Source of the DNA: Erythrobacter sp. NAP1
Lineage (GTDB): Bacteria; Pseudomonadota; Alphaproteobacteria; Sphingomonadales; Sphingomonadaceae
Length of the DNA stretch: 64,000 nt
Assembly (NCBI RefSeq): GCF_000152865.1
Contig: NZ_CH672390.1
Span: 3,141,468 to 3,205,467, forward strand
Direction: 5' to 3'
Position numbers and translations under genes: made by a program. The notes beneath the pieces were generated by a model. That model did not search any database. It saw nothing but the letters and a program-made list of their open reading frames with translations, and was not told the origin of the DNA. Position 1 is the stretch's first letter; each line of letters starts with the position of its first letter. This document shows, in pieces, positions 18,146 to 28,800 of this stretch.

Positions 18146-19303
18146 CTAGTTGCCGGTGTTGTTGCCGCCGCCGCCATTGTCGAAACTGTTCGCAAGCGTG
18201 GTCGCGGTGACAATCGGGCCAAACAATTGGCCGACAGCCTGGATCAGCTTGCGCGGTTGGTTCGAGGCCGCATTGCCGAAATACAGCACATCGTCGTCGC
18301 GCAGAGCGAACTGCTGGGCAAGAAAGTACGTCGGCGCTTCAAGCAGGTTGAAGTGATAAACCGTCGGCTCGGTGCCGTCAGGGCCTGCATAGCGAAACAG
18401 GAATACCGCCTTGGGATCGCCCGCACCATCGCTCGGGCCGCCTGCCATTGCGATGGCTTCGACCACGGTCATCCGCTCGCGCCGGAACGGCATTTGCTGG
18501 ACCCGCCCGGTTGCGCCGAGGACCGAGAACATGAGCGGTTCATCAAGGATCGTCAGCCTGTCACCCGGAAACGCGCGAAGATTGCGATACGGGCCCGACA
18601 TCACGTCACCCAACCGCAGTTGAGCGACGCTCTCGTCGCGCTCGACCTGGAGCACAAGCTCGTGCGCCTGGCCGCGATAGCCGCCAGCAAGCGCGATGAT
18701 ATCGCCAAGGCTCTCCCGGTTCGTCTCTAATACGAGGCGACCGGGGCGCGCGATTTCGCCTGCCACGATGACCGAGTTTTCGATCACCTGTTCGCGATTG
18801 ATGAGCACCTGCGGGTCCTGCGACAGGTTCTTGAGCGCGCGGCGGATCTGTTCTTCGACTTCGACCACGGTGCTGCCCTGCACGGGAACACGCCCGACAT
18901 AGGGGACATCGATGTAGCCCTTGTCGTCAACGCGGCGCGGTGGAAGCGTTTGCGCCTTGACCGCGGGGTCGAACCCGACACCGCCTGCAGCCGACGGTGC
19001 AAGGGTATCGCCGCTGAAGAGCGACACGCCCGCTTCGAAAACCGTGATGGAGAGAACGTCGCCTGGCCCGATCAGATCGGTTGGGCGAGCATCGAGATCC
19101 GGCAGCTGCCACTCGACAGGCGCGACTGCTGGCGGGACTGCGCCAAGGCTGTCGACGGGGACAATCTCGATATCGAGACCGGCTATCTCTGCGTCATTAA
19201 CCGAAGTCTCGATCTGGCTCCTGGTGGGGCCGCTCGAAGGAAAGCTGGAACATGCGCCCAAAAACAGGAGCGCGAGCGACCAGAACAGTGTTTTCAGATT
19301 CAT
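18146..19303 (-). CDS. kpsD: Polysaccharide export outer-membrane lipoprotein (KpsD/Wza-like)
   Basis: An outer-membrane or periplasmic channel component that completes the capsule export path from KpsMT and KpsE. The 385-residue protein begins with a lipoprotein signal (lipobox LGAC, Cys18). A Poly_export domain follows at about 75-190 (DLIGPGDVLSITVFEAG, YIDVPYVGRVPVQG, VEEQIRRAL), and then one or two SLBB-like segments (VAGEIARPGRLVL and VLGATGRVQQMPF with DAIAMAGG-like EAIAMAGG). The C-terminus is Gly/Asn-rich. It is shorter than E. coli KpsD (about 560) and closer to lipid-anchored BexD/CtrA proteins. It is encoded away from kpsMTE and divergently from a GT2 gene. Confidence 0.9.
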   Translation of the reverse strand: MNLKTLFWSLALLFLGACSSFPSSGPTRSQIETSVNDAEIAGLDIEIVPVDSLGAVPPAVAPVEWQLPDLDARPTDLIGPGDVLSITVFEAGVSLFSGDTLAPSAAGGVGFDPAVKAQTLPPRRVDDKGYIDVPYVGRVPVQGSTVVEVEEQIRRALKNLSQDPQVLINREQVIENSVIVAGEIARPGRLVLETNRESLGDIIALAGGYRGQAHELVLQVERDESVAQLRLGDVMSGPYRNLRAFPGDRLTILDEPLMFSVLGATGRVQQMPFRRERMTVVEAIAMAGGPSDGAGDPKAVFLFRYAGPDGTEPTVYHFNLLEAPTYFLAQQFALRDDDVLYFGNAASNQPRKLIQAVGQLFGPIVTATTLANSFDNGGGGNNTGN

Positions 19304-19371
19304 CGTGAATTCTTGCTAGATTTGCTTATGAAGCGCTCCCCTAACGATAAAGCAGGTTCAGGCCTAGCCCA

Positions 19372-21210
19372 TTGCAAGATAATTCGAACCAACGCCAAGA
19401 CGGATCGTTTGACCGCAAAGGCGAAGTCACGCGCATTTCGCAGCACCGGGCCCGCGATCTAGTGCTGATGGCGCTGTGCGCACCTCATCGGTTGGCGGTA
19501 ATCCTCAGCTGGCGGATTCTCGGCAAGAAATTGCGCGCCAGAGGACGGCTTGAAAACGCGATCGCCGGACTTCCTTACGCGGCAGAGCGCTGGAACGCCG
19601 ACAGGGGTGAGGCAGATATTGCCAGCGTTCACCGTCATTCTGGTAGCCGCGCTAAACCTGTCATCTGCATCCATGTGCATGTCCTCAAGAGCGATGACCA
19701 TCGTGATGTTCGCGGCACAATCCGGTCAGCGCTCAAGCAGTCGCTAGCCCCAGAACGAATACTTGTTACCACCGAGCCAGGCGTGAACACTCCGCCTGAC
19801 GTTCAGCATGAACTCGTCGAGTTGATCGAGAATTGCTCTCCCTCGCTCGCTGCATTGCACAAATCCATGGCACGCGCACACGAGTTGGGAGCGGACTGGC
19901 TTGTTTCGCTCGATTCTAAGACCCGCCTGCCGCGCCACGCAATTGTCGGATACGCCTCGCACCTTCTGCGGCAGGCTCACGACAGCAAGCCTGCGGTCCT
20001 CTTCGGCGACGAATCCGAGCGATCAAGTTTGAATCCCAAACCCCAGATGTGGCTCAAGCCGCAATGGGACGAACGGATGGCTCTGTCGCAGGATTTTGTA
20101 AGCAATGCCTGCGCGCTCAACGTAGATCATTGCCTTGCGATCGTGGATCAGTCGCAAGCGTTACCACCAGAAGACCCATACGAGCTGATTCTGCACGCCG
20201 CCGACCGACATGGCTCCCAGCATATTATGCGCGTCGTTGCTCTGACAGACCCGAACTCATGGCAGTTGAAGGGCGCCCGGACGGCACAGTCAGTGAGGCG
20301 TTTCTTGGGCGATAGAGCTGAAAACGTTGTCGAAGGACCATTCGGCACGGTTTCGGTGAAGTTTCCCTTGTCCGAAGCGTTACCCAAGGTGAGCGTTATC
20401 ATAGCAACCAGAGATCGGTTGGAACTGCTGCGCACTTGTGTCGAGGGCGTTCTCGAAAACACCGATTATCACAACCTCGAGCTGATCATAGCCGACAATC
20501 AAAGCGTGGAGCCCGAGACACTGGCTTACATGGACGCCGTCTCGAGTGATCCTCGCGTAAGGGTCGTACGCTGGCCACACCCGTTCAACTATTCCGCGAT
20601 CAACAATTTCGCAGCCTTGAATGCGACGGGCGAATATCTGTGCCTTCTCAACAACGATATCGAGGTCCTCAAACCGGACTGGCTGAGCGAAATGATGCGC
20701 GAAGCATTGCAACGAGACGTAGGCGCCGTGGGTGCTCGGCTGCTTTATCCCGACCGTTCTATCCAGCATGCTGGCGTCGCAATTGGTATCGGGAACGCAG
20801 CTGGTCACGCGCACAAGGCCCTGCCGGAAGGGGAGCCAGGCTATTATGCCCAAGCCTTGATAGCCCGCGGTGCAAGCGCGGTGACAGCCGCCTGCCTGGT
20901 AGTCGCAAAAGAACATTTCGACGCGGTTGGCGGGCTTGATGAAGAAGGCCTCGCGGTCGCTTACAACGATGTCGATCTGTGCCTCAAACTTCGTGAGCTT
21001 GGTCTCAAAAATATCTACACGCCCAAGGCCACGCTCATTCACCACGAAAGCAAATCGCGCGGCCTCGATTTTGCACCGGAACATCTGGAGCGGTACATGA
21101 AAGAACTGGCCGTGTTTCAACAGCGTTGGGGCACGGACAGCCTAGTGGATGACTGGCATCACCACAGGTTGGATCGAGCGAGCGAAGTATTTGGAATAGG
21201 CCAAAGCTGA
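19372..21210 (+). CDS. Glycosyltransferase family 2 protein
   Basis: The C-terminal part (about residues 335-560) is a GT-A family 2 domain: KVSVIIATRDRLELLRTC, LELIIADNQS, CLLNNDIEVL containing the D-x-D metal site, GAVGARLLYPD, and VAYNDVDLCLKLRELG. The N-terminal 330 residues look like a degenerate GT2-like lobe, with LFGDESERSS where active relatives have a DDD/DED motif. It is a paralogue of the protein encoded at 34229-35869, sharing the basic N-terminal segment before RARG and the whole catalytic order. The start is uncertain: TTG at 19372 or ATG at 19468. It is the only plus-strand gene between kpsD and the minus-strand export operon. Confidence 0.85.
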   Translation: MQDNSNQRQDGSFDRKGEVTRISQHRARDLVLMALCAPHRLAVILSWRILGKKLRARGRLENAIAGLPYAAERWNADRGEADIASVHRHSGSRAKPVICIHVHVLKSDDHRDVRGTIRSALKQSLAPERILVTTEPGVNTPPDVQHELVELIENCSPSLAALHKSMARAHELGADWLVSLDSKTRLPRHAIVGYASHLLRQAHDSKPAVLFGDESERSSLNPKPQMWLKPQWDERMALSQDFVSNACALNVDHCLAIVDQSQALPPEDPYELILHAADRHGSQHIMRVVALTDPNSWQLKGARTAQSVRRFLGDRAENVVEGPFGTVSVKFPLSEALPKVSVIIATRDRLELLRTCVEGVLENTDYHNLELIIADNQSVEPETLAYMDAVSSDPRVRVVRWPHPFNYSAINNFAALNATGEYLCLLNNDIEVLKPDWLSEMMREALQRDVGAVGARLLYPDRSIQHAGVAIGIGNAAGHAHKALPEGEPGYYAQALIARGASAVTAACLVVAKEHFDAVGGLDEEGLAVAYNDVDLCLKLRELGLKNIYTPKATLIHHESKSRGLDFAPEHLERYMKELAVFQQRWGTDSLVDDWHHHRLDRASEVFGIGQS

Positions 21211-21236
21211 GGGCCTATGACCCAAGGAAATGCTCC

Positions 21237-22205
21237 TTAGAGCTTCCATCGCTCGATATAATCAGGCGACAGACCGCGCGCTTCGATGCCAAGCCAAATC
21301 TCGGGTATGCTACCGATATCAATCGCGATGTGGCCGCATTCTTTCGCGACGGTGCAATAGTGCTTGCCAAGCAGGCCTGCTGCAACAAGCACTAGTGACT
21401 GCCGATTCAAGCTGCGGATTTCGGTGAGAATCCGTTCCATCCCGTCGGGGTAGTGTCGCGTGTCCTGTCTTTCCTTGGTTGGAACAAAGACGGCTTGAGT
21501 TGGAACACCAATCCAATCGATTCTTGATCTTTCAATCCCGAATGCCGATGACAGTTTTTCGGGCAGCGAGTCATAGGTGGACACCGTAATGACCGATTCC
21601 GCTGATCCGATAATCTCTGCATAATGAGGCAACAATTGTCTGTTGAACCAGGCGCTTGCGATATTCTTCCCCCGGTATGCAGGGTCTTTGACATACTCTT
21701 CGCACAAAAGTGCGCCAAGCCTGTTTCCAGTTACCGCCCGAACATCGACGTCCGGCTCTGGAACTTTGAACATCTCATCAATTCGATGAAGTTCCGGCAC
21801 ACCGAAGATATCGCATTGCAAAATCGCATCGCGCATCATGTCTCGGAAGAAATCCTTCGCTTCCCGAACCACGGAATGTTCGCCGAAATGGATGTATGAA
21901 ATGCGCTCCGCGCACCACATTGCCAATTCTTCGGGCACTCCAAACTTTGGATCAAGGCCAAGAAGGTTCCCTTCTCCATCGCTCACTCGAATGAACGAGG
22001 CAGGTGATCCGTTTCTTACTTTTTCCAGTATGGTTTCCGATAGCTTGGTCGGACCGACGGGCTTGTTGGCCTCGTCCGAAGCGATCAGTTCCGCGATGCG
22101 GCGAAACTCTTCAGCCGGATACTTTTTGGAAAAGACGTCGAAGTCTTCAGCTACAGACTGAGGTGGAGGCCCCCATAGATTACTGCCCAGCGAACCCTGC
22201 GTCAT
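21237..22205 (-). CDS. Putative GT-D-fold glycosyltransferase (DUF1792-like)
   Basis: A 322-residue soluble protein. Two features recall GT-D (DUF1792/SP_1767-type) glycosyltransferases: an early SFIRVSDGEGNLLG, equivalent to their arginine plus D-G-E metal motif, and a late LVLVAAGLLGKHYC followed by HIAIDIGSI, equivalent to their end-of-domain ALG...K and AIDIGHI blocks. The middle (about 100-240) is a Rossmann-like stretch with VITVSTYDSLPEKL. The overall similarity is distant, so the name is tentative. It ends the minus-strand run of capsule glycosyltransferases, 274 nt after a large GT4 gene, and converges on the GT2 gene. The likely role is adding one sugar of the repeat unit or its linker. 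Confidence 0.6.
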   Translation of the reverse strand: MTQGSLGSNLWGPPPQSVAEDFDVFSKKYPAEEFRRIAELIASDEANKPVGPTKLSETILEKVRNGSPASFIRVSDGEGNLLGLDPKFGVPEELAMWCAERISYIHFGEHSVVREAKDFFRDMMRDAILQCDIFGVPELHRIDEMFKVPEPDVDVRAVTGNRLGALLCEEYVKDPAYRGKNIASAWFNRQLLPHYAEIIGSAESVITVSTYDSLPEKLSSAFGIERSRIDWIGVPTQAVFVPTKERQDTRHYPDGMERILTEIRSLNRQSLVLVAAGLLGKHYCTVAKECGHIAIDIGSIPEIWLGIEARGLSPDYIERWKL

Positions 22206-22479
22206 ACTTTACCTCGGCTTGTAAGAATCATTGTGATTTATCGTAAGGACATCTGGCACATCAGGCGGCGGAGGATCGCGTAGCTCGGTCCTAGTCCGGT
22301 TCTGATCCCTACGCGGTGGGCCTGCGGCTGGGCAAGCATGGATCTTCGAATTCATCTATCATGCAGAACTCCCGGCCTCATCGTAGTCTAAAGAGTGAAG
22401 CCTACGTTTTTCGACTGATGCGCGGGAGGATTAAAGGCAAGACAGCCAAGCGCCTGGCTCGGAGAATGCCCTAGGCATC

Positions 22480-25446
22480 TCATGATGGAGAAGACGGAGC
22501 CTCCGCGAGCATCGAGATGTAGTGATCCACATGTTGCGGCAACGTCGAACCGCTTGCTGAATGATCTCTTTGTGGACGATTCTCAGAAAGAGCCGCCAGC
22601 TTTTCGATGAATTCTTCGGGCGATCCGCAAAGGGTTAGGCCTTCGCCTGGCGCGATCCCTGGAACCTGTGTCGAGATGACGGGCAAGCCGAATTCACGAT
22701 ACATATGCACCTTCAAGGGATTCATGAAAGTTGCAACGTCGTCGGCGCAATGTGGGACTATGCCTACGTGGCACTGGCCAAGCAGTTCAGACAAGCGACG
22801 TTCGCTGAGAGGGCCCCAATAGACAACGTTGGATCGTTCTAGCAGTTCATCGAACCTTTCGTCCGGGTTGCGAATGCCGCCGACAACATGAAACTCGGCA
22901 AGAGGCAATCGATCGGCGACTTCCGACATCAGGTCCCAATCGATCCGGTCACTCAAGTTACCGGAGTAGACAACCTTGAAAGGCTCATCGCCTTCCGAAA
23001 GTGAGGGCTGATTCTCTGCATATGCTTCAGGGTCATACCAATTGGGCGCGACCAGAACCCGCTCATTGGACGGCGGCTCCAGATCACCCCATCGGTCCGG
23101 ATCCATGAAGAAGTCATGGTTCTCTTGGGAGTTGAAAACAATCCTTGATCCGGACTTGAGTATCTTGAGATACTCGACGGACGCCTCAATCCTTTTTGTT
23201 CCGGAATTCCAAGACAATTGGTTGTCAACGCAATCAATGACGCAATCAAAGGATGCGAGAGTCTTGGCGATTTCTTTAAACTGTTTAACTAGTGGATAGA
23301 TCACAAAACGCGTATTGGTTGGATCCAATCTGTTGTCCATCAAGTATTTTTCGAAATTCCATTGCATGGAGCCAACATTCTGGTTCTCTATCATGTGATA
23401 TTCGACGCCATTGCGGATTTCACTGAAAGCGCGTTTCTTTTCAGTCAAATCGTGGAGTGGACCATTTGGCGAAGTGAACTCTGGAGCGGTTTTGCGAAGA
23501 TGCTCAATCTCTGACTTGTGGCAAAATTCGAGCACGATGACACGATGGTCCGGATATTTCTGCTGATAGGTCCTCGCCAGCTGATCAACGCGGCGCCCGA
23601 AAAAACCTGCGTCGGTTTGCTTCCAGAGAAGCACTAAGGTCCTGTCAGCGCGCGGTTCGGAACCACCGAACCGCAGGGGTGATAGGTCGTCAAAGATTGA
23701 GTTTGCGCTATCCTCTGCCGCTTCGAAAGCCTCGAAGGCGCCATCGAGTGTAAACTCGGGAGGAAGCGTTATGTCTTCATTGGTGCTCATGGCTGCCTGA
23801 ACCGCGTCGCCCAATCCTCCCGCGTCGAAAAGATATACGCCAGGTATTTCGCCCAAATCTGCGACGCTTGGGCCATTTGGCACTAAGACAGGGCGCTCGA
23901 CCGCCAGCGCATCGCCGATTTTTGAGGAAATCTGGTAACGGGTTATGTCCTCTGATCCTGGCGCTGGTGTGCAGCCTGACAGAATGACATCGAAAGACCG
24001 AAGTATTTGCGACAATTCCTCTCGCGGAACTTGACCATGGGTTACGGCACCCATTCCATCCAACCGCTCACGCAACGAGTCCGGATTAAAGTCGCCGTAG
24101 ACGTGAAACTCGTAGGGCTGACCCGACTCCCACGCTAGCAGTCGGATCAAACGAGCGGCCTCTATTAGCCCTTTGTGCTCCCGCACAGTGCCGACGAAGC
24201 CAATTTTTATGGGGGAGCTGCCTGCTGAAATGGTAGGGTCGTCAAACACAGGAGCGTCAGCTATTTGCCCCTGCGCTTCGAGCGAGACCGCCTCTGAGGA
24301 GGATGAATGGGTAGCTAAGTCCTCGCTGTCGCTCTCGATTGGTGACGGGTTCGCCACGTTGTTGGAGGATACCTTCGAAGCGAGGTGGTTAGCCAGCGAC
24401 ATCGCATGAAGGCCCAGCTTCTTGATGGCGGTTATAGAGTCCTCAGAGCTTGAAGGGTTCTGTCGCGTTGAGGCACCAAACGAAGAGGCTTCTTCTGCGC
24501 TTGATGTTCGCACTACGAAGGATGGAGGGCTGGCCGATACGTCGGCGTCGATCTGAACAGGCTCACGCGCATGCCGTACGATGACCGCATTGTTGACTTC
24601 TTCGGCAAGCGAGACACTTGCCACCGTGTTGGCCGTGACTTTCGACGCGAGATGCTTCCCCAATGACATTGCATAGAAACCAAACTGGCGCGTGGGTTTG
24701 CTGCGGGAGAAGTGCACCTCGTTATCATCGTGATCCAAGATGAAACGCGAATTCTTTCCGGAGATGTTTGCAGCCAACTCGAAAGTCGGCAGTCTCGGCT
24801 TGCACATCCAGACGGTAGAGAATTCAATGTTCAGTGAGCGTATATACTCCAAATATGTCGCCCGCTTTTCCCACGGAATAAGCACCCTGTTGAACATCTC
24901 TCCATCGATGGGTGGCCAAATCGCGCCCCCGAAATCGGGGAACAAGTAGGCAAAAAGAACGACTGGCCTACGCTTCGCCACACTATCGTGCAGGACCATG
25001 GCCCTGCCGATCGGGTTGTGTCCGCCATCCCAGCAAGTGATCGCGACAGAGTCAGGCTGATCGGCGAGAGTTTTGGCGTTGAGGATCTGGCTAACGTCGC
25101 CAACGGCGGGTGCCGACACGCTGGCTTCCGCCGGACGCTTATGCACCAGAACGACCCGCTCCCCATCGCTAGCGTATAGCTCGATGTCGGCCCCTTGTTT
25201 GACGGCTTTGTCTACTTGAAAAGTAAAGCCGTAATTGCCCGGAATGCCCAGCGCCCTGTTCACATCACCGCGAGCTGTTCTCCAATGGAGAATTCGAGCG
25301 GGATAGCCATCGACAAAAAGAAGAGGGAAAAAGTCTGCAGATCGCTCATCAGAATCGGCAGAGGTCAGCCACCCCCCAATCTTGTTCTTACCAAAAACAT
25401 CAATGCGTCCAACGAATCCGCGACTAACATGCATCTTCAAAACCAA
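22480..25446 (-). CDS. Large glycosyltransferase with two GT4-like modules and an internal duplication
   Basis: A 988-residue cytoplasmic protein. Residues 1-105 form a small beta-rich domain (RGFVGRIDVFG...GYPARI...GNYGFTFQV), similar in layout to a domain in the neighbouring 1278-residue enzyme. Residues 150-590 form a GT-B module with LDHDDNEVHFSRS and GFVGTVREHKGLIEA. It is split by a Ser/Glu-rich stretch near 285-400, flanked by two copies of an AMSLxxHLASKV segment (about 259 and 348). Residues 600-985 are a second GT-B module (VVYSGNLSDRIDWDL, HVVGGIRNPDE, GIVPHCADD). It is co-directional with the export operon but separated by 417 nt from the gene upstream. Sugars transferred are unknown. 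Confidence 0.85.
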   Translation of the reverse strand: MVLKMHVSRGFVGRIDVFGKNKIGGWLTSADSDERSADFFPLLFVDGYPARILHWRTARGDVNRALGIPGNYGFTFQVDKAVKQGADIELYASDGERVVLVHKRPAEASVSAPAVGDVSQILNAKTLADQPDSVAITCWDGGHNPIGRAMVLHDSVAKRRPVVLFAYLFPDFGGAIWPPIDGEMFNRVLIPWEKRATYLEYIRSLNIEFSTVWMCKPRLPTFELAANISGKNSRFILDHDDNEVHFSRSKPTRQFGFYAMSLGKHLASKVTANTVASVSLAEEVNNAVIVRHAREPVQIDADVSASPPSFVVRTSSAEEASSFGASTRQNPSSSEDSITAIKKLGLHAMSLANHLASKVSSNNVANPSPIESDSEDLATHSSSSEAVSLEAQGQIADAPVFDDPTISAGSSPIKIGFVGTVREHKGLIEAARLIRLLAWESGQPYEFHVYGDFNPDSLRERLDGMGAVTHGQVPREELSQILRSFDVILSGCTPAPGSEDITRYQISSKIGDALAVERPVLVPNGPSVADLGEIPGVYLFDAGGLGDAVQAAMSTNEDITLPPEFTLDGAFEAFEAAEDSANSIFDDLSPLRFGGSEPRADRTLVLLWKQTDAGFFGRRVDQLARTYQQKYPDHRVIVLEFCHKSEIEHLRKTAPEFTSPNGPLHDLTEKKRAFSEIRNGVEYHMIENQNVGSMQWNFEKYLMDNRLDPTNTRFVIYPLVKQFKEIAKTLASFDCVIDCVDNQLSWNSGTKRIEASVEYLKILKSGSRIVFNSQENHDFFMDPDRWGDLEPPSNERVLVAPNWYDPEAYAENQPSLSEGDEPFKVVYSGNLSDRIDWDLMSEVADRLPLAEFHVVGGIRNPDERFDELLERSNVVYWGPLSERRLSELLGQCHVGIVPHCADDVATFMNPLKVHMYREFGLPVISTQVPGIAPGEGLTLCGSPEEFIEKLAALSENRPQRDHSASGSTLPQHVDHYISMLAEAPSSPS
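24328..24690 (-). repeat. Intragenic duplication inside the 988-residue glycosyltransferase
   Basis: Two copies of an approximately 32-residue segment lie 89 residues apart. The upstream copy (DNA about 24595-24690) encodes GFYAMSLGKHLASKVTANTV. The downstream copy (about 24328-24423) encodes GLHAMSLANHLASKVSSNNV. The interval between them is rich in Ser, Glu and Ala and looks unstructured. The copies have diverged, so the event is not recent. It enlarges a loop of the first GT-B module. Confidence 0.75.
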
Positions 25447-25863
25447 TCCGAATTACGAATAGAAAAATATTCTCTGAACAATCACATAGTGGACAATTTT
25501 CGGGACACGAATGTGAGTTAATTATTCAATGATAACAGTGCTATAGTGCCGAGAGGCTTCGAGGGGCCGGATGTCACATGTTTGCTGGTTCCAATGGTTA
25601 GAAAACCACTGACATGCCGAGCGCAAGCCTGCCTGCCGACGCGACTTTCGATTTTGGCTGGTTGCATAGTTCAAAGGGCTCGTAAAGCGAAAGAGCGTCT
25701 GGCAACAGCACTTGCCAAGACACACTCAAGAGCTTCGCTTTAAGCAAGAAATACCGCCCCTTTTCAACGCTGCTTAGTATCAACCCACTGGAAAAAATCT
25801 CTCGCGTCGTCTTGACCAGTCGACGGTAAAGGACACACCCATCCTAGATGGTAAGCAAAGGAC
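25447..25863. other. 417-nt intergenic gap between two large glycosyltransferase genes
   Basis: No convincing gene is seen. Short open frames of 60-67 codons exist on both strands (for example 25546-25743 plus, 25522-25725 minus) but have no recognisable family, Shine-Dalgarno or neighbour logic. The part near 25447-25550 is clearly more AT-rich than the flanking genes and would hold the promoter for the 988-residue glycosyltransferase on the minus strand. The stretch could also be a scar of lost sequence. I see no inverted repeats or transposase motifs. Confidence 0.5.
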
Positions 25864-28800
25864 CTAAGGTTTCAGCTGCAAGTTCGCTTGGATGATCTGG
25901 TCAAATTCGGGCAAGTCCGCCTCGATAGTGCAGTTTGCAAACACCCAAGTCTGCAACTCGCGACCTTGAGTGGCGATTTTTTCTGAATTGCTCAAGGCAT
26001 GGGCAAGCTTCTCGCTCCATGCATCCGGCTCATTCGAAACCAGTGCGACGCCGTCTGGCGTTTTCTCGACAAAAGCTCTGTGGCGTGCAGTGTCCGATGC
26101 GATGACTGTGAGGCCAAGAGCTCCGTACTCAAGAAGAGCTCTGTCCGATCGATAGTTATCACAGGAGGTGTCGAGGTTGACGGCAATTCCCAGAATGGCA
26201 TTACGCGCTTCTGATCGCAGCCAAAGGACGAATTCGTCATACGTACGGCACTCTTGCGGGACCGGCACATTATCGATCCAGCTTGGCCAATCCATTTCAG
26301 CGTCAGCACCTATTACACTGACAGCCAGGCTCGGTATCTTATCACGAGTTGCCTCAAGAATACGCAGCGCAAGCTCGTTTTCGCGAAAGCTGGAGCCTGC
26401 CGCGAGATATAATACGCGCAGTTCGGTTGCAGTTGGCTGCTCCCGGCCGCCAGCCCACAGCCGAGCTGCGACAGCGTCCTCCATTACGAAGACCTGTTCG
26501 TTATGCGGTCGTATGAGGTTGGCTATAGTCGTGGTCGGCACGGTTACAGCTGAAGCCTTCGCGATGAGCTCCTCCAAGTTCCCCGCATAGGCGTCAAGGC
26601 AACCATCATGGTCGATGTCGGTTTCGGGAACGAATGCGGCTTCATCGACGTCCACGATAAAGGGGGTCTGCGTGAGCTCAGCCGTTTCCAAAAACGGATC
26701 GATCATGTCACCAGGGATCGCGTCGCTCCGCACAATAGCGCCGTCGACCATTTCAAGCTGCATCTGTGCGACCAAAGCTGCCGCGTCGGACCGGATGTAG
26801 GTATTGGATCGTGCATCGCTGTTATGGCTCCTTTCCAAGAGCCGATCGGGCGCTGGTGGGCCACCGTCAGGAGCATTCCTGCTTCGCGCAGGAAGTATCC
26901 CAATTTTTGGCTTGGCACTTTGGGCTGCGTACCCTTGATAAACATCAAGATATCGAGATGCCATCTGTCGGCAAGACTGCGCCCGTCCGCGCTGTTCTTG
27001 CCACTGCCGAGCGGCCTTCCCCTTTTCGATCAGGCCCCCTCGATCAGCCGCGATGCCAACCAGGTTGGCGTAGACGGCTTCAGGTTGAATATCTTCGAGT
27101 ATCCATCCGGCGCCTGACTTCTCAACGCGGTTTCGGACATTGGGAAAGTCAAGGACAGCGACTGGCAAGCCGACAGACCACATTTCGGTAAGCGTGTGGC
27201 AGTATGTTTCGTCCCAAACCGAAAAGATCACGCCGAAATGGGGAGCGATTGATTTCACTTTGTCGGCAAAATCAGCGCGATTGTAGCGGCCATGGAAATG
27301 AAGGTGCTGGCGTTGCGCCTCGGTAAGGCCGTCCAGTTTTACACCGCCCAATATGTGAAATTCGAATGCGCCTGGTCGATCCAGATCGGTTAAGGCGGCT
27401 ATCAGGTCTAGACCTTTGGCTTCATTGATATTGCCTGGGACAAGAATTCGCACTGGCGTCGCACCATCGGGAATGCGCTGGAGGTTCTCGAACTCTTGGA
27501 AATCGCGGCCATGGGGTATGACGTGGAAGTGCTCAGAAGGAATGTTCGGGAACGCTTCCTCGATGCGGTTCCTTGCACTTTGCGATGTCGTTACAAAAGC
27601 ATCACAATTTTCAAGCGCTTCGCCCATCCTCTTCTGCCAATGGGCGACCCATGGCTCGGTTAGCGTTGGAAGCGATTGCTCAGGCCAAATCTCGATGGCA
27701 CGGCGAGATGCGGCGTCGGTGAAGGTCTTACCACAGAAAACGTTCTCATCGTCCAGCAGCTTCAGACTAGGGCTAAGGCAGTAGTAATCGTGGAATGACA
27801 TCACCACCCGCGCGCCGGTCTGGCGGGCAAGAGCGGGCAGGTTGAGGCTATGCCATCCCAGATGCCGAATATGTACAATCGATAGATCCAAGGCGCTTAG
27901 CCATGTTGAGACGACGGCATCGTACTCGCTGGATTTGTGAGTGAGGGGCTCGATCGGCTCTTGAAGTTGGTGGGTCTTGAGGACCCTTGTCTCACCGCCC
28001 TCGAAGACCGATAACTCAAGCGTACTCGAGTCGGAGATGAGAACAAAACACTCATAGGCATCTGACAGCGCACCCATCAGGTCCTGATTGGTTTGCGGTG
28101 TCCCTCCGGTCCGCGTTGCGAGCACAAACAGCGCTCGCGGAAGGATGCCGCGACCATCGGTGCAATCAGCCAGCGCCAGACGAGCGCGAAAGCGAGCCAT
28201 GAGGATCGATGACCCTGTCTCGAACGTTCGGATCAGGAGCTTGTATTCCGGATAGCGCTCATCAACGATCGCACGACCCTTGGCGATGTGCACGTTTTTC
28301 TCTTCGCCAAAGCTTTTTGAGCGATCGTGAAACACATAAGTCGCATCGTCGATCAGATTGCTCCAGCCTGCGCGAAGGGCTCGCATGCCAAAGTCGTTCT
28401 CTTCACCGTAGCCTCGCGGAAAAGCATCCTCGTCAAACCCGCCCAACTCGTCGATTGCCGCTCTGCGAATAAGCATGCAAAAGCCGTTGCCGGTCGGGAC
28501 TTCAGGGTAAAGGCGCAGGCTCCGCCGACGGAAGGCCGTCGCGTAATCGGCTTCGCTAACTCCGGCAGGCAGCGGATTGTCATTGCCGATCGTAGGGGCA
28601 GAAAAGGCTCCCGCCCGGTCAGACATAGCCGTGACCGTTGCGACTCTCGGCCGCGATTGTGCGGCAGCGTCCATTCCGTCAATCCATTGGGGAGTAACGC
28701 GTGCGTCAGAATTGAGAATGATGACATCCGAGTCGCCAGCCTCGACAATTCCGCGATTGACGGTTCTCGTGAAGCCTATGTTGCTTCCATTATGAAGCAC

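Noticed and set aside
22206..22479. Possible short coding region ending in GRIKGKTAKRLARRMP upstream of the GT-D-like gene
   Set aside because: It has no start with a ribosome binding site, is only about 60 codons after a stop, and matches no family I know. It might be a remnant, but this cannot be supported.
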